DNA from: Gammaproteobacteria bacterium
GTDB lineage: Bacteria > Pseudomonadota > Gammaproteobacteria > Pseudomonadales > Halieaceae
Direction of reading: 5' to 3'
Assembly (NCBI GenBank): GCA_018222695.1
Contig: JAAEZV010000014.1
Coordinates: forward strand, 1,279-15,414
Length of the DNA: 14,136 nt
This document shows positions 1 through 6,961 of the stretch, piece by piece. The notes beneath the pieces were generated by a model. That model searched no databases. It had not been told where the DNA came from and saw only the letters and a list, made by a program, of their open reading frames with translations. The position numbers were made by a program, and so were the translations under genes. How positions within the stretch are numbered: the first letter of the stretch is position 1; each line of letters opens with the position of its first letter.

Positions 1-855
1 TTGCTGCTACTAGTCCCCTTCTTTGGGGTGGGGGCAAAGGGCGCGCAGCGATGGCTCAGCTTGGGGTTTATCCGCTTTCAGCCCTCAGAGATCATGAAGA
101 TTGCCATGCCGTTAATGGTGGCAGCGTGGGTCGTGCGGCATGCCCTGCCGCCGCGGCCGAGCACCACCGTGACGGCACTGTTGATTATTGTGCTGCCGGC
201 CGCCGCGATCGCGACCCAGCCGGATCTGGGTACTGCCATTTTGGTGGGTGCCAGCGGCGCGTTTGTGGTTTTCATGGCGGGCGTCAGCTGGTGGCAGATT
301 CTCTCGGGTGCGCTGGCGGCGCTGGTCTGTATATGGCCCGCTTGGTTGTTCCTGCTTCGGGACTATCAAAAGCAACGCATCCTGACGTTGTTCGACCCGG
401 AGGCGGACAGATTGGGCGCAGGGTGGAACATCATTCAATCCAAGACCGCCATTGGCTCGGGTGGCTGGTCCGGAAAAGGATATCTGCAGGGCACCCAGTC
501 CCACCTAGATTTTTTGCCCGAGAGTCAGACCGACTTCATTATCGCGGTGCTGGCCGAGGAGTGGGGGTTACGCGGTGTGCTTTTATTGTTGCTCCTTTAC
601 GGCTCGGTGGTTGCCCGGGGCCTGTGGATTAGCTTCACGGCGCAGACCAGCTACGGCCGGTTATTGGCCAGTGCGATCACCCTCACGTTTGGGGTTTATG
701 TCGTGGTGAACATGGGTATGGTCGCAGGGATCCTCCCCGTTGTGGGCGTGCCGCTGCCTTTTGTCAGCTTTGGTGGTACGTCGATTGTCACCTTGTTGCT
801 GAGTTTCGGTATTCTCAGCGCTATCAGCACTGAAAAGAGGGTCCTTTCTCGATGA
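1..855 (+). CDS. rodA: RodA peptidoglycan glycosyltransferase (SEDS family), 5' end cut off
   Basis: RodA polymerises lipid II into glycan strands in the inner membrane during cell elongation, working with PBP2 and MreBCD. The visible 284 residues carry SEDS signatures: KGAQRWLSLGFIRFQPSE near residue 13, QPDLGTAILV near 73, QSKTAIGSGG near 146, and the C-terminal GILPVVGVPLPFVSFGG block. About seven hydrophobic segments are visible. Asp178 in ESQTDF lines up with the catalytic Asp262 of E. coli RodA at a constant offset of 84. That indicates roughly 84 N-terminal residues lie upstream of the window, so the TTG at base 1 is an internal codon and not the start. The stop codon overlaps the mltB start (ATGA). 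FtsW is the main alternative, but the elongation-type neighbours (rlpA, dacA) and the close E. coli RodA match favour RodA. Confidence 0.96.
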   Translation: MLLLVPFFGVGAKGAQRWLSLGFIRFQPSEIMKIAMPLMVAAWVVRHALPPRPSTTVTALLIIVLPAAAIATQPDLGTAILVGASGAFVVFMAGVSWWQILSGALAALVCIWPAWLFLLRDYQKQRILTLFDPEADRLGAGWNIIQSKTAIGSGGWSGKGYLQGTQSHLDFLPESQTDFIIAVLAEEWGLRGVLLLLLLYGSVVARGLWISFTAQTSYGRLLASAITLTFGVYVVVNMGMVAGILPVVGVPLPFVSFGGTSIVTLLLSFGILSAISTEKRVLSR

Positions 856-1880
856 TCACGACAAACCAACTCCGGCAATCGAGGTTCGCACGTGGGTGTC
901 GGGTGGGCTGTCGCATAGTGCTTCTGTGCACAGGACTGACCCTGTCTAACCCGGCCCTGGCCGGAGATTACAGTGACAGAGAAGCTGTGCAGCAAGTGAT
1001 CGCCGCCGCGCAGGAAGCGGGTGTGGATCCCGATTGGGCCCAGCAGTTGATCGACGCCGCGGAGCGGCAGCAAAGTATTCTCGATGCCATCTCACGACCG
1101 GCGGAAAAAACCAAGGCCTGGTACGAGTACCGAGAAATCTTTTTAACCGATCGTAGGATTCGCGAGGGCGTCTCGTTCTGGAGCGACCACGCGGGCACTC
1201 TGCAATCGGTCGCGGTCCTCACCGGCGTGCCGGCGGAGTTGGTGGTGGCGATCATCGGCGTGGAAACCTATTACGGCCGGATCACGGGGAGTTATCGCGT
1301 GATCGATGCACTGGCAACACTGGCGTTCGACTATCCGCGACGCTCGCCTTTTTTCACCGGAGAACTGGAGCAATTTCTGGTGCTGGCCTGGGAGTCGGGT
1401 AAGGACGCACTGGCGTTGAAAGGCTCTTATGCGGGCGCTATGGGATACGGCCAGTTCATGCCGTCGAGCTATCGCGCCTATGCGAGGAGTTACGAGGGCG
1501 ATGGTGCGCCGGATATCTGGGACAACCCGGCCGATGCCATTGCCAGTGTGGGGAATTATCTTGAGGCCCATGGCTGGCGCTCAGGTGAGCAGGTCGTGAT
1601 CGACGGCATCGCCGATGATCCCGACCCGGCGATTTTCGAGGGTGGATTGAAGCCCAAGAAAACGGTCGCCGCGCTGGCACTGGAGGGGCTCGAGCCCACC
1701 GATCCACTCGACCCCGCGGGGCTGGCGACGCCGCTCCGGCTCGAGGAGGAAGACGGTATGCGGTACTGGCTGGGACTGCAAAATTTCTATGTCATCACGC
1801 GTTACAACCACAGCGCGATGTATGCCATGGCGGTATGGGAGCTCAGTCAGGCGATTGCGGCGGCGCGCGCAGGCTCTTGA
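852..1880 (+). CDS. mltB: Lytic murein transglycosylase B (MltB/SltB family)
   Basis: This periplasmic enzyme cleaves the MurNAc-GlcNAc bond of peptidoglycan, leaving 1,6-anhydro-MurNAc ends. It has 342 residues. Residues 1-38 look like a signal peptide with Arg residues, a hydrophobic core and an NPALA/GDY type I cleavage site. There is a Cys at 26, but the preceding VLL does not fit a lipobox, so the mature protein is probably soluble, like SltB, and not an outer-membrane lipoprotein like E. coli MltB. Family motifs are GVETYYGR (138 is the likely catalytic Glu), GAMGYGQFMPSSYRAYA (195-211) and NFYVITRYNHSAMYA (311-325). The ATG overlaps the rodA stop, with GAGGG about 10 nt upstream, which suggests translational coupling. 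Placement between rodA and rlpA matches Pseudomonas. Confidence 0.94.
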   Translation: MITTNQLRQSRFARGCRVGCRIVLLCTGLTLSNPALAGDYSDREAVQQVIAAAQEAGVDPDWAQQLIDAAERQQSILDAISRPAEKTKAWYEYREIFLTDRRIREGVSFWSDHAGTLQSVAVLTGVPAELVVAIIGVETYYGRITGSYRVIDALATLAFDYPRRSPFFTGELEQFLVLAWESGKDALALKGSYAGAMGYGQFMPSSYRAYARSYEGDGAPDIWDNPADAIASVGNYLEAHGWRSGEQVVIDGIADDPDPAIFEGGLKPKKTVAALALEGLEPTDPLDPAGLATPLRLEEEDGMRYWLGLQNFYVITRYNHSAMYAMAVWELSQAIAAARAGS

Positions 1881-2665
1881 GGCGCCTGTTGATTGGCGCA
1901 ATGTGCTGCGCCTCGGTTGCTTTGACCGCGTGCTCGACCCATCGCGATGCCGCACCGACAGAGCAGGGAGACTTTGCACCATCCTCTTCCGATCGGTCGC
2001 CATGGCAGGACGCCACTCCCCGGCCCGACCCCCTCTTGGCCGAGGGTAATCGCAGTCCCTATGAAGTGAACGGAGCCTTCTACACCGTGCGCGGCAGTGC
2101 GCGGGGCTATCGCGAGCAGGGTGTCGCCTCATGGTATGGCATGAAATTTCAGGGCCGACCCACCGCCAACGGCGAAATCTTTGACGTGTACGGCGCCACC
2201 GCTGCGCATCGCTCACTGCCGATTCCGACCTATGTCCGCGTGACCAACTTGGGCAACGATCGCACCGTGGTATTGCGGGTGAACGATCGTGGCCCCTTTC
2301 ACCCGGACCGTCTGATCGACCTGTCATATGGTGCGGCTTTGCAGCTTGGCTTCGCCGAGCAGGGCACTGCGACCGTACTGGTGGAATCGGTCGATCTGGC
2401 GGGGGTCGATGACCGTCGTGAACTCGAGGCTGCCACCTACCGTTACTTGCAACTGGGTGCGTACACCTCCGAGACTGCCGCGGGCGAGTTCGGCAGCAAG
2501 ATCAGCAGCACATGGGCTTACCCTGTTTCTGTCAGCGCCGTAGACAGCGGTGGCCGGCGGCTGCACCGCGTTAGAGTCGGACCCTTCTCTGACATGCAGG
2601 CGCTAGAGCAGGCCCGGGCAGTATTGATCGAAGCGGGCTATCCGGCACCGCAGCCATTACCTTGA
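1835..2665 (+). CDS. rlpA: RlpA septal lipoprotein / lytic transglycosylase with SPOR domain
   Basis: RlpA is an outer-membrane lipoprotein. In Pseudomonas it cleaves glycan strands stripped of stem peptides and helps separate daughter cells. The 276-residue form has a signal peptide ending in lipobox LTAC (Cys33), followed by Ser, which predicts outer-membrane sorting. A double-psi beta-barrel spans about 94-187, with GVASWYG, RPTANGEIFD, AAHRSLP and VNDRGPF, the conserved Glu, His and Asp of the family. A SPOR domain, which binds denuded glycan at the septum, spans about 204-273 (YLQLGAYTS, RVRVGPFSD). The ATG at 1835 lies 46 nt inside mltB and has no clear ribosome binding site. A TTG at 1877, overlapping the mltB TGA as TTGA, would give a neat 18-residue lipoprotein signal (RRLLIGAM...LTAC) and may be the true start. 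Confidence 0.93.
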   Translation: MGAQSGDCGGARRLLRRLLIGAMCCASVALTACSTHRDAAPTEQGDFAPSSSDRSPWQDATPRPDPLLAEGNRSPYEVNGAFYTVRGSARGYREQGVASWYGMKFQGRPTANGEIFDVYGATAAHRSLPIPTYVRVTNLGNDRTVVLRVNDRGPFHPDRLIDLSYGAALQLGFAEQGTATVLVESVDLAGVDDRRELEAATYRYLQLGAYTSETAAGEFGSKISSTWAYPVSVSAVDSGGRRLHRVRVGPFSDMQALEQARAVLIEAGYPAPQPLP

Positions 2666-2672
2666 GAGGTGA

Positions 2673-2702
2673 TTTTCATCAGACGCCTCGCACGCGTACA
2701 CT
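2673..2702 (+). promoter_or_regulatory. Candidate internal promoter ahead of dacA
   Basis: The 74-bp gap between rlpA and dacA is the longest within this operon. It contains TTTTCA (2673-2678) and TACACT (2697-2702) separated by 18 bp, each matching four of six sigma-70 consensus bases. This could give dacA some expression independent of rodA. The match is weak and may be chance. Confidence 0.22.
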
Positions 2703-2739
2703 GGCGCGGTCCCGTTTTGACCCTCAGGAGAACCCGTCG

Positions 2740-3921
2740 ATGACAGGAGCGAGAGCGAATATGAAGCGCTCAGTTTGGTGCCTGATCACTATGTTGTGGC
2801 TACCGCTGGCTGGATCGGCCAACTCGGCTTTGGTGCCCACGCCGCCGGCGATCAACGCCGATTCCTACCTGCTCGTCGATTTCGACACCGGGGCCGTGCT
2901 GGTCGAGCACAATCCCGACCTGCAGTTGCCGCCTGCGAGTCTGACCAAGCTCATGACCGCCTATATCCTCGCCTCGGAGGTCGAGCTGGGTCGGCTGGGC
3001 CTGAACGATGTTGTGCCGGTGAGTCGCAATGCCTGGTCGCAAAATCCCGTATTTGAGGGCTCGTCGCTGATGTGGATCGAGCCTGGCAAGCCAGTCACGG
3101 TGGCGGAGCTAGAGCGCGGCATTGTGATTTCATCCGGCAACGACGCAACGGTTGCGATTGCCGAGCATATTGCCGGCAGTGAGACGGCGTTTGTCGATCT
3201 AATGAATCGCTACGCAGAAGAAATGGGGCTTACGGGCACGCACTTTGAAAACAGCCATGGCTTGCCCCACCCCGAGCATTTATCGACGGCGCGCGATCTT
3301 GCCGTGACGGCCGCCGCCGCTATTCGCAATCATCCCGAGCGTTATGCTGTGTATAAAGAGCAGAGCTACACCTACAACGACATCACGCAGTACAACCGTA
3401 ATCATTTACTGCGGGAAGACGACTCCGTGGATGGGTTAAAGACCGGATATACCAGCGTGGCGGGCTATGGTCTTGTCGCTTCGGCGAAGCGCGAGGGTAT
3501 GCGCCTGATCTCGGTGGTCATGGGCAGTAGCTCCACATCGAGCCGAAAATCGGAAACCCGCAGCCTATTGAACTACGGCTTTCGCTTTTATGAGACTGCG
3601 ACTCCGCTTAGGGGCGGAGCTCAACTCGCTCAGGGTCGAGTGTGGAAAGGTCGGGTATCGCAAGTCGCGCTGGGAGTGACGACGGATGTCGTGCTGACGC
3701 TGCCCAGAAGTACCGCCGAGATAACCCCGACGATCGAGATTGATGCGCCACTGATTGCCCCCCTTGGGGTCGGTGATGTGGTGGGGCGGGTGGTGCTGAC
3801 CCGAGCCGGAGAGCCAGTGGGTGAAGCGATGTTGGAGGTCCTCGAAGCGGTGGAGCCCGCCGGCTTTTTTGCGCGGCTGTGGGACACCATAGTGTTATGG
3901 TTTCAGCAGCTACTGGGTTGA
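2740..3921 (+). CDS. dacA: D-alanyl-D-alanine carboxypeptidase (PBP5/6 family)
   Basis: This penicillin-binding protein removes the terminal D-Ala from peptidoglycan pentapeptides on the periplasmic face of the inner membrane. I chose the ATG at 2740 because AGGAG (2726-2730) lies 9 nt upstream. The ATG at 2761 (MKRSVWCLIT...) has a second AGGAG 11 nt ahead and gives a tighter signal peptide, so it is also possible; the open frame further upstream lacks support. From 2740 the protein has 393 residues (E. coli PBP5 has 403). The catalytic motifs are complete: SLTK (Ser67, Lys70), SGN (132-134) and KTG (234-236). A PBP5-type C-terminal beta domain follows, and the protein ends in an amphipathic stretch, FFARLWDTIVLWFQQLLG, typical of the membrane anchor. 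The neighbouring rodA and rlpA support a role in elongation and wall maturation. Confidence 0.96.
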   Translation: MTGARANMKRSVWCLITMLWLPLAGSANSALVPTPPAINADSYLLVDFDTGAVLVEHNPDLQLPPASLTKLMTAYILASEVELGRLGLNDVVPVSRNAWSQNPVFEGSSLMWIEPGKPVTVAELERGIVISSGNDATVAIAEHIAGSETAFVDLMNRYAEEMGLTGTHFENSHGLPHPEHLSTARDLAVTAAAAIRNHPERYAVYKEQSYTYNDITQYNRNHLLREDDSVDGLKTGYTSVAGYGLVASAKREGMRLISVVMGSSSTSSRKSETRSLLNYGFRFYETATPLRGGAQLAQGRVWKGRVSQVALGVTTDVVLTLPRSTAEITPTIEIDAPLIAPLGVGDVVGRVVLTRAGEPVGEAMLEVLEAVEPAGFFARLWDTIVLWFQQLLG

Positions 3922-3927
3922 TCGGCA

Positions 3928-4194
3928 GTGAGTGAGGACCCGCCAAAGATTGTTTTTCCCTGTGCGTACCCCATCAAGGTGCTGGGCAGGGCTGGATCAG
4001 CATTTCAACCTGCGGTGATGTCTGTATTCAATCAGCATGCAGCCGGATTTTCGGAGCAGGACGTGCTGGTTAAGGACTCCCGCAACGGCACTTTTCAGTC
4101 GATTACCATCACCATTGAAGCGCAGAGCGAGGAACAGCTGCGTCTGATTCATCAGGATCTGATGGATACCGGTCTGGTATCCATGGTGCTCTGA
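3928..4194 (+). CDS. ybeD: YbeD/DUF493 family protein
   Basis: This is a small cytosolic protein of 88 residues, against 87 for E. coli YbeD. The two align over most of their length: FPCAYPIKVLGRAG at 10-23, a NQHAAGF block at 35-41, and a shared ending, VSMVL here and VRMVL in E. coli. The family has an ACT-like fold (known from E. coli YbeD) but no settled biochemical function. It sits between dacA and lipB across many gammaproteobacteria, so a link to lipoate metabolism has been suggested by position only. The start is GTG, 6 nt after the dacA stop, with no clear Shine-Dalgarno sequence, so it probably depends on translational coupling. Confidence 0.9.
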   Translation: MSEDPPKIVFPCAYPIKVLGRAGSAFQPAVMSVFNQHAAGFSEQDVLVKDSRNGTFQSITITIEAQSEEQLRLIHQDLMDTGLVSMVL

Positions 4195-4198
4195 TACC

Positions 4199-4813
4199 GT
4201 GTTGTGTCGGCGTTTAGGCACGGTCGACTTTGATTCGACCTTCGAAGCGATGAAGACCTTTACCGCGTCGCGCACCCCTGACACCGAAGATGAAATTTGG
4301 CTGTTACAGCACCCGCCCGTCTATACACAGGGCCTGTCTGGCAAGCCGGAGCACGTGCTCGATCCCGGTGAAGTGCCCATTATTCAGATCGATCGCGGTG
4401 GCCAGGTGACTTATCACGGCCCCGGCCAATGGGTTGCCTATGTGCTCTACGATCTGCGTCGGGCCAATGTCAATGTCAGACAGCTGGTCAACCTGCTCGA
4501 GGCCGCACTGGTGCAGGTGTTGGGGGAGTGGGGCATCGAGGCCTATGGCGATCCCGATGCGCGGGGCGTGTATGTCGACGGATGTAAAATCGCGGCGTTG
4601 GGTTTGAAGGTCAGCAAAGGGCGCAGCTATCACGGTCTGTCACTCAACGTCGATCTGGATCTCAGCCCTTTTAGTGGCATTAATCCCTGCGGTTATGAGG
4701 GGCTTGAGGTCACGTCTATCGCAACGCTCATGGGGTCCGACTGCCCCGACATGGATGACGTGGGAGAGGCACTGCTCAGACACCTAGAGGCGCTGTTACC
4801 GGCAGCGGACTGA
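4199..4813 (+). CDS. lipB: Octanoyl-[acyl-carrier-protein]:protein octanoyltransferase
   Basis: LipB moves octanoyl from acyl carrier protein to the lipoyl domains of 2-oxoacid dehydrogenases and the glycine cleavage H protein. LipA then inserts sulfur. The 204-residue protein carries the family core: RGGQVTYHGPGQ (66-77), GVYVDGCKIAALGL (123-136), SYHGLSLNV (143-151) and INPCGYEGL (161-169). Lys130 and Cys164 correspond to the catalytic Lys135 and Cys169 of E. coli LipB at a constant offset of 5. The start is GTG, 4 nt after the ybeD stop. I see no in-frame ATG nearby upstream, and the alignment with E. coli begins within a few residues of it. The gene after it is prfC, not lipA. Confidence 0.95.
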   Translation: MLCRRLGTVDFDSTFEAMKTFTASRTPDTEDEIWLLQHPPVYTQGLSGKPEHVLDPGEVPIIQIDRGGQVTYHGPGQWVAYVLYDLRRANVNVRQLVNLLEAALVQVLGEWGIEAYGDPDARGVYVDGCKIAALGLKVSKGRSYHGLSLNVDLDLSPFSGINPCGYEGLEVTSIATLMGSDCPDMDDVGEALLRHLEALLPAAD

Positions 4814-4838
4814 CGCCAGCGGTATTGGCTGGCATAAT
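4810..4838 (+). promoter_or_regulatory. Candidate sigma-70 promoter for prfC (extended -10)
   Basis: CTGACG (4810-4815) and CATAAT (4833-4838) are 17 bp apart. A TG at 4830-4831 gives the extended -10 form TGnCATAAT. The -35 element overlaps the lipB stop codon. Transcription would start around 4845, giving a very short leader before the prfC ATG at 4862. This would uncouple prfC from the wall/lipoate operon. It is based on pattern matching only. Confidence 0.42.
4815..4833 (+). repeat. Inverted repeat between lipB and prfC
   Basis: GCCAGC (4815-4820) and GCTGGC (4828-4833) form a perfect 6-bp GC-rich stem with a 7-nt loop, starting 1 nt after the lipB stop. No T-run follows, so it is not a classical intrinsic terminator. 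It lies inside the candidate prfC promoter spacer and could be an operator, or a hairpin protecting the end of the upstream message. Confidence 0.4.
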
Positions 4839-4843
4839 CGCGC

Positions 4844-4856
4844 CTCCTCCGAGGAG
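4844..4856 (+). promoter_or_regulatory. Palindromic Shine-Dalgarno region of prfC
   Basis: CTCCTC, C, GAGGAG reads as a palindrome with a single central base. Its right half, GAGGAG (4851-4856), is a strong ribosome binding site 5 nt before the prfC ATG. Its left half is an anti-Shine-Dalgarno-like sequence. In RNA, a 4-bp CUCC/GGAG stem with a 5-nt loop could partly hide the ribosome binding site. Confidence 0.5.
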
Positions 4857-4861
4857 CCACC

Positions 4862-6439
4862 ATGTCTGAACTACAGCGCGACATCGACGCGCGCCGCACC
4901 TTTGCCATTATTTCTCACCCCGACGCGGGTAAGACGACTATGACTGAGAAGCTGCTGCTACTCGGTCAGGCAATTCAGGTAGCCGGCTCCGTGAAGGGTA
5001 AGCGCGGGCCACATGCGACCTCGGACTGGATGGCGCTGGAGCAGGAGCGCGGTATTTCTGTCACGTCCTCGGTGATGCAGTTCCCCTACAAAGAGCGCTG
5101 GGTGAACTTATTGGATACACCGGGCCACGAGGACTTTTCGGAGGACACCTATCGGACCCTGACGGCGGTCGATTCCGCGCTCATGGTGATCGACGGCGCC
5201 AAGGGCGTCGAGGACCGTACCATCAAACTGATGAATGTCTGCCGCCTCCGTGACACGCCCATCATCACCTTCGTCAACAAACTCGACCGTGACATCCGTG
5301 ACCCCATCGAACTGGTGGACGAGGTTGAAGAAGTGCTGGGCATTGCCGGCGCGCCCATCAACTGGCCCATCGGCATGGGCCGCGATTTCAGCGGCGTTTA
5401 CAACCTCTACACCGATACGATTCATCGATACCAACCCGGGGACGGTAGTGCGCTGGCAGTGGAAGATCTGATTGCGGGTCTCGATTCCGATGAGGCCAGA
5501 GCCTTGCTGGCGGAGGAGTACGATAATTTTGTCGAGGAGATCGAGCTAGTCCGCGGTGCCTCTCACGAGTTCTCCCTTGAGGCTTTTCTGGCCGGTCAGC
5601 TGACACCGGTCTTTTTCGGGACGGCACTGGGAAATTTTGGTGTCAGGGAGATGCTCAATGACTTTGTCGAGTGGGCGCCTTCTCCACAGCCCAGAATCTC
5701 ATCAGAGCGACTGATTGAGGCATCCCAGCCCGATTTCACCGGCTTTGTTTTCAAGATTCAGGCAAATATGGACCCGAAACACCGGGATCGCATTGCGTTT
5801 ATGCGGATTTGCTCAGGCCGCTATGACAAGGGCATGAAAATGCGTCACGTGCGCATCGACAAGGATGTCCGCATTGCAGACGCGGTGACCTTCCGCGCGG
5901 GAGATCGCACGCTGGTGGAGTCCGCGGTCGCGGGGGACATTATTGGCTTGCACAACCACGGCACGATTCAGATCGGCGATACCTTTACCACTGGGGAAGC
6001 ACTGCGTTTTGCCGGCATCCCCCATTTTGCCCCCGAGTTATTCCGTCGTATTCGTCTGACAGATCCGATGAAGACCAAAGCGCTGCAAAAAGGCCTGCAA
6101 CAATTATCCGAGGAAGGCTCGACGCAGGTGTTTTCGCCATTGAACAATAGTGACCTCATTGTGGGTGCGGTCGGTCAGTTGCAGTTCGACGTGGTGGCTT
6201 ATCGTTTGGCAGACGAATACAAGGTCGAGGCACTCTACGAGCCGGTCAATATCTACACGGCTCGCTGGATAGAGGCCGAGGACGAGCGCAAGCTGGAGGA
6301 GTTCCGCAAGAAAGCGGCGGAGCACTTGTCGGAAGACGGCGGTGGTTATCTCACCTATTTGGCGCCGACCCGCGTCAATCTCTCACTCATGGAGGAGCGT
6401 TGGCCCGATATTCGCTTCCGAGAGACGAGAGAGCACTGA
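4862..6439 (+). CDS. prfC: Peptide chain release factor 3 (RF3), GTPase
   Basis: RF3 is a ribosome-bound translational GTPase that removes RF1/RF2 after peptide release and contributes to post-peptidyl-transfer quality control. The 525-residue protein is close to E. coli RF3 (529). The G domain is intact: HPDAGKT (19-25, G1), RGISVTSS (63-70, G2), DTPGHEDF (85-92, G3) and NKLD (139-142, G4). Domains II and III follow, and the final block contains the RF3-like [18 protein letters not shown]. The RF3-specific insert after G1, [20 protein letters not shown] (43-62), helps separate it from EF-G. A strong GAGGAG site supports the ATG. It follows lipB by 48 bp and converges on the peroxidase gene downstream. 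Confidence 0.97.
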   Translation: MSELQRDIDARRTFAIISHPDAGKTTMTEKLLLLGQAIQVAGSVKGKRGPHATSDWMALEQERGISVTSSVMQFPYKERWVNLLDTPGHEDFSEDTYRTLTAVDSALMVIDGAKGVEDRTIKLMNVCRLRDTPIITFVNKLDRDIRDPIELVDEVEEVLGIAGAPINWPIGMGRDFSGVYNLYTDTIHRYQPGDGSALAVEDLIAGLDSDEARALLAEEYDNFVEEIELVRGASHEFSLEAFLAGQLTPVFFGTALGNFGVREMLNDFVEWAPSPQPRISSERLIEASQPDFTGFVFKIQANMDPKHRDRIAFMRICSGRYDKGMKMRHVRIDKDVRIADAVTFRAGDRTLVESAVAGDIIGLHNHGTIQIGDTFTTGEALRFAGIPHFAPELFRRIRLTDPMKTKALQKGLQQLSEEGSTQVFSPLNNSDLIVGAVGQLQFDVVAYRLADEYKVEALYEPVNIYTARWIEAEDERKLEEFRKKAAEHLSEDGGGYLTYLAPTRVNLSLMEERWPDIRFRETREH

Positions 6440-6458
6440 GCCGCGTCAGAGCAGTGCT
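6432..6458. terminator. Candidate bidirectional hairpin spanning two convergent stop codons
   Basis: AGCACTG (6432-6438) and CAGTGCT (6452-6458) are perfect 7-bp inverted repeats with a 13-nt loop. They cover the prfC stop (6437-6439) and the peroxidase stop (6446-6448 on the other strand). Neither side has a strong T-run, so intrinsic termination would be weak. An alternative inner pairing is CTGA/TCAG at 6436-6449. Confidence 0.33.
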
Positions 6459-6925
6459 TCTATGTCGCTTGCGATGGCCTCGGGCTTGGTCGACGGTGCG
6501 TAGCGTTTGACCACCTCACCCTGCTGGTTGATCAAAAACTTTGTGAAGTTCCATTTGATGCGCTTGCTGCCCAGCACGCCGGGCGCCTGCTCTTTCAGGT
6601 GAGCGAATAGCGGGTGGCTGGCCGCGCCATTGACCTCAATCTTGCTGAACAGCGGGAAGCTGGTCTGGTAGTTCAGGTCGCAGAAGGACTGAATTTCTTC
6701 CTCATTGCCGGGCTCCTGACCGCCAAATTGATTGCAGGGAAAAGCCAGTACCGAAAAGCCGCGGTCGCCGAAGGATTTTTGCAGCGACTCCAGTCCCTCA
6801 TATTGCGGGGTAAACCCGCACTTGGAGGCGGTATTCACGATCAGTAATACCTTGCCGCCAAATTCACTGAGCGCGGTGTCTTCACCATTCGCCCGGGCGG
6901 CAGAAAAATCCAAAACAGTCGTCAT
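6446..6925 (-). CDS. Glutathione peroxidase family protein (thioredoxin-type, BtuE-like)
   Basis: This is a cytosolic thiol peroxidase reducing hydroperoxides. I chose the ATG at 6925 (MTTVLDF) because GGAG lies 6 nt upstream of it; the earlier ATG at 6937 has no such site. The product has 159 residues. In this numbering the peroxidatic site is Cys36 in NTASKCGFTPQY, in place of selenocysteine. The tetrad partners are Gln70 (FGGQEPG), Trp125 and Asn126 (IKWNFTKFLI). Cys82 in EIQSFCDLNY sits where thioredoxin-dependent members carry their resolving cysteine, so the reductant is more likely thioredoxin than glutathione. There is no signal peptide. It is last in the proS-led operon, 36 bp after the synthetase-like gene. 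The family is certain; the in vivo substrate is inferred. Confidence 0.93.
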   Translation of the reverse strand: MTTVLDFSAARANGEDTALSEFGGKVLLIVNTASKCGFTPQYEGLESLQKSFGDRGFSVLAFPCNQFGGQEPGNEEEIQSFCDLNYQTSFPLFSKIEVNGAASHPLFAHLKEQAPGVLGSKRIKWNFTKFLINQQGEVVKRYAPSTKPEAIASDIEALL

Positions 6926-6961
6926 AGCGTGCTCCATAGAGGCTGTGGGGTAACGGGGTAT

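Noticed and set aside
1..3. TTG at the first base as a start codon for rodA
   Set aside because: The reading frame aligns internally with E. coli RodA at a constant offset of 84 residues, so the gene simply enters from outside the window.
51..632. Long open frame of 193 codons on the + strand
   Set aside because: It lies wholly inside rodA in another frame, has a Gly/Arg-rich composition typical of shadow frames in GC-rich DNA, and matches no family I recognise.
1581..2327. 248-codon open frame on the minus strand across mltB and rlpA
   Set aside because: It is antisense to two well-supported genes, and its Arg-rich sequence has no domain-like features.
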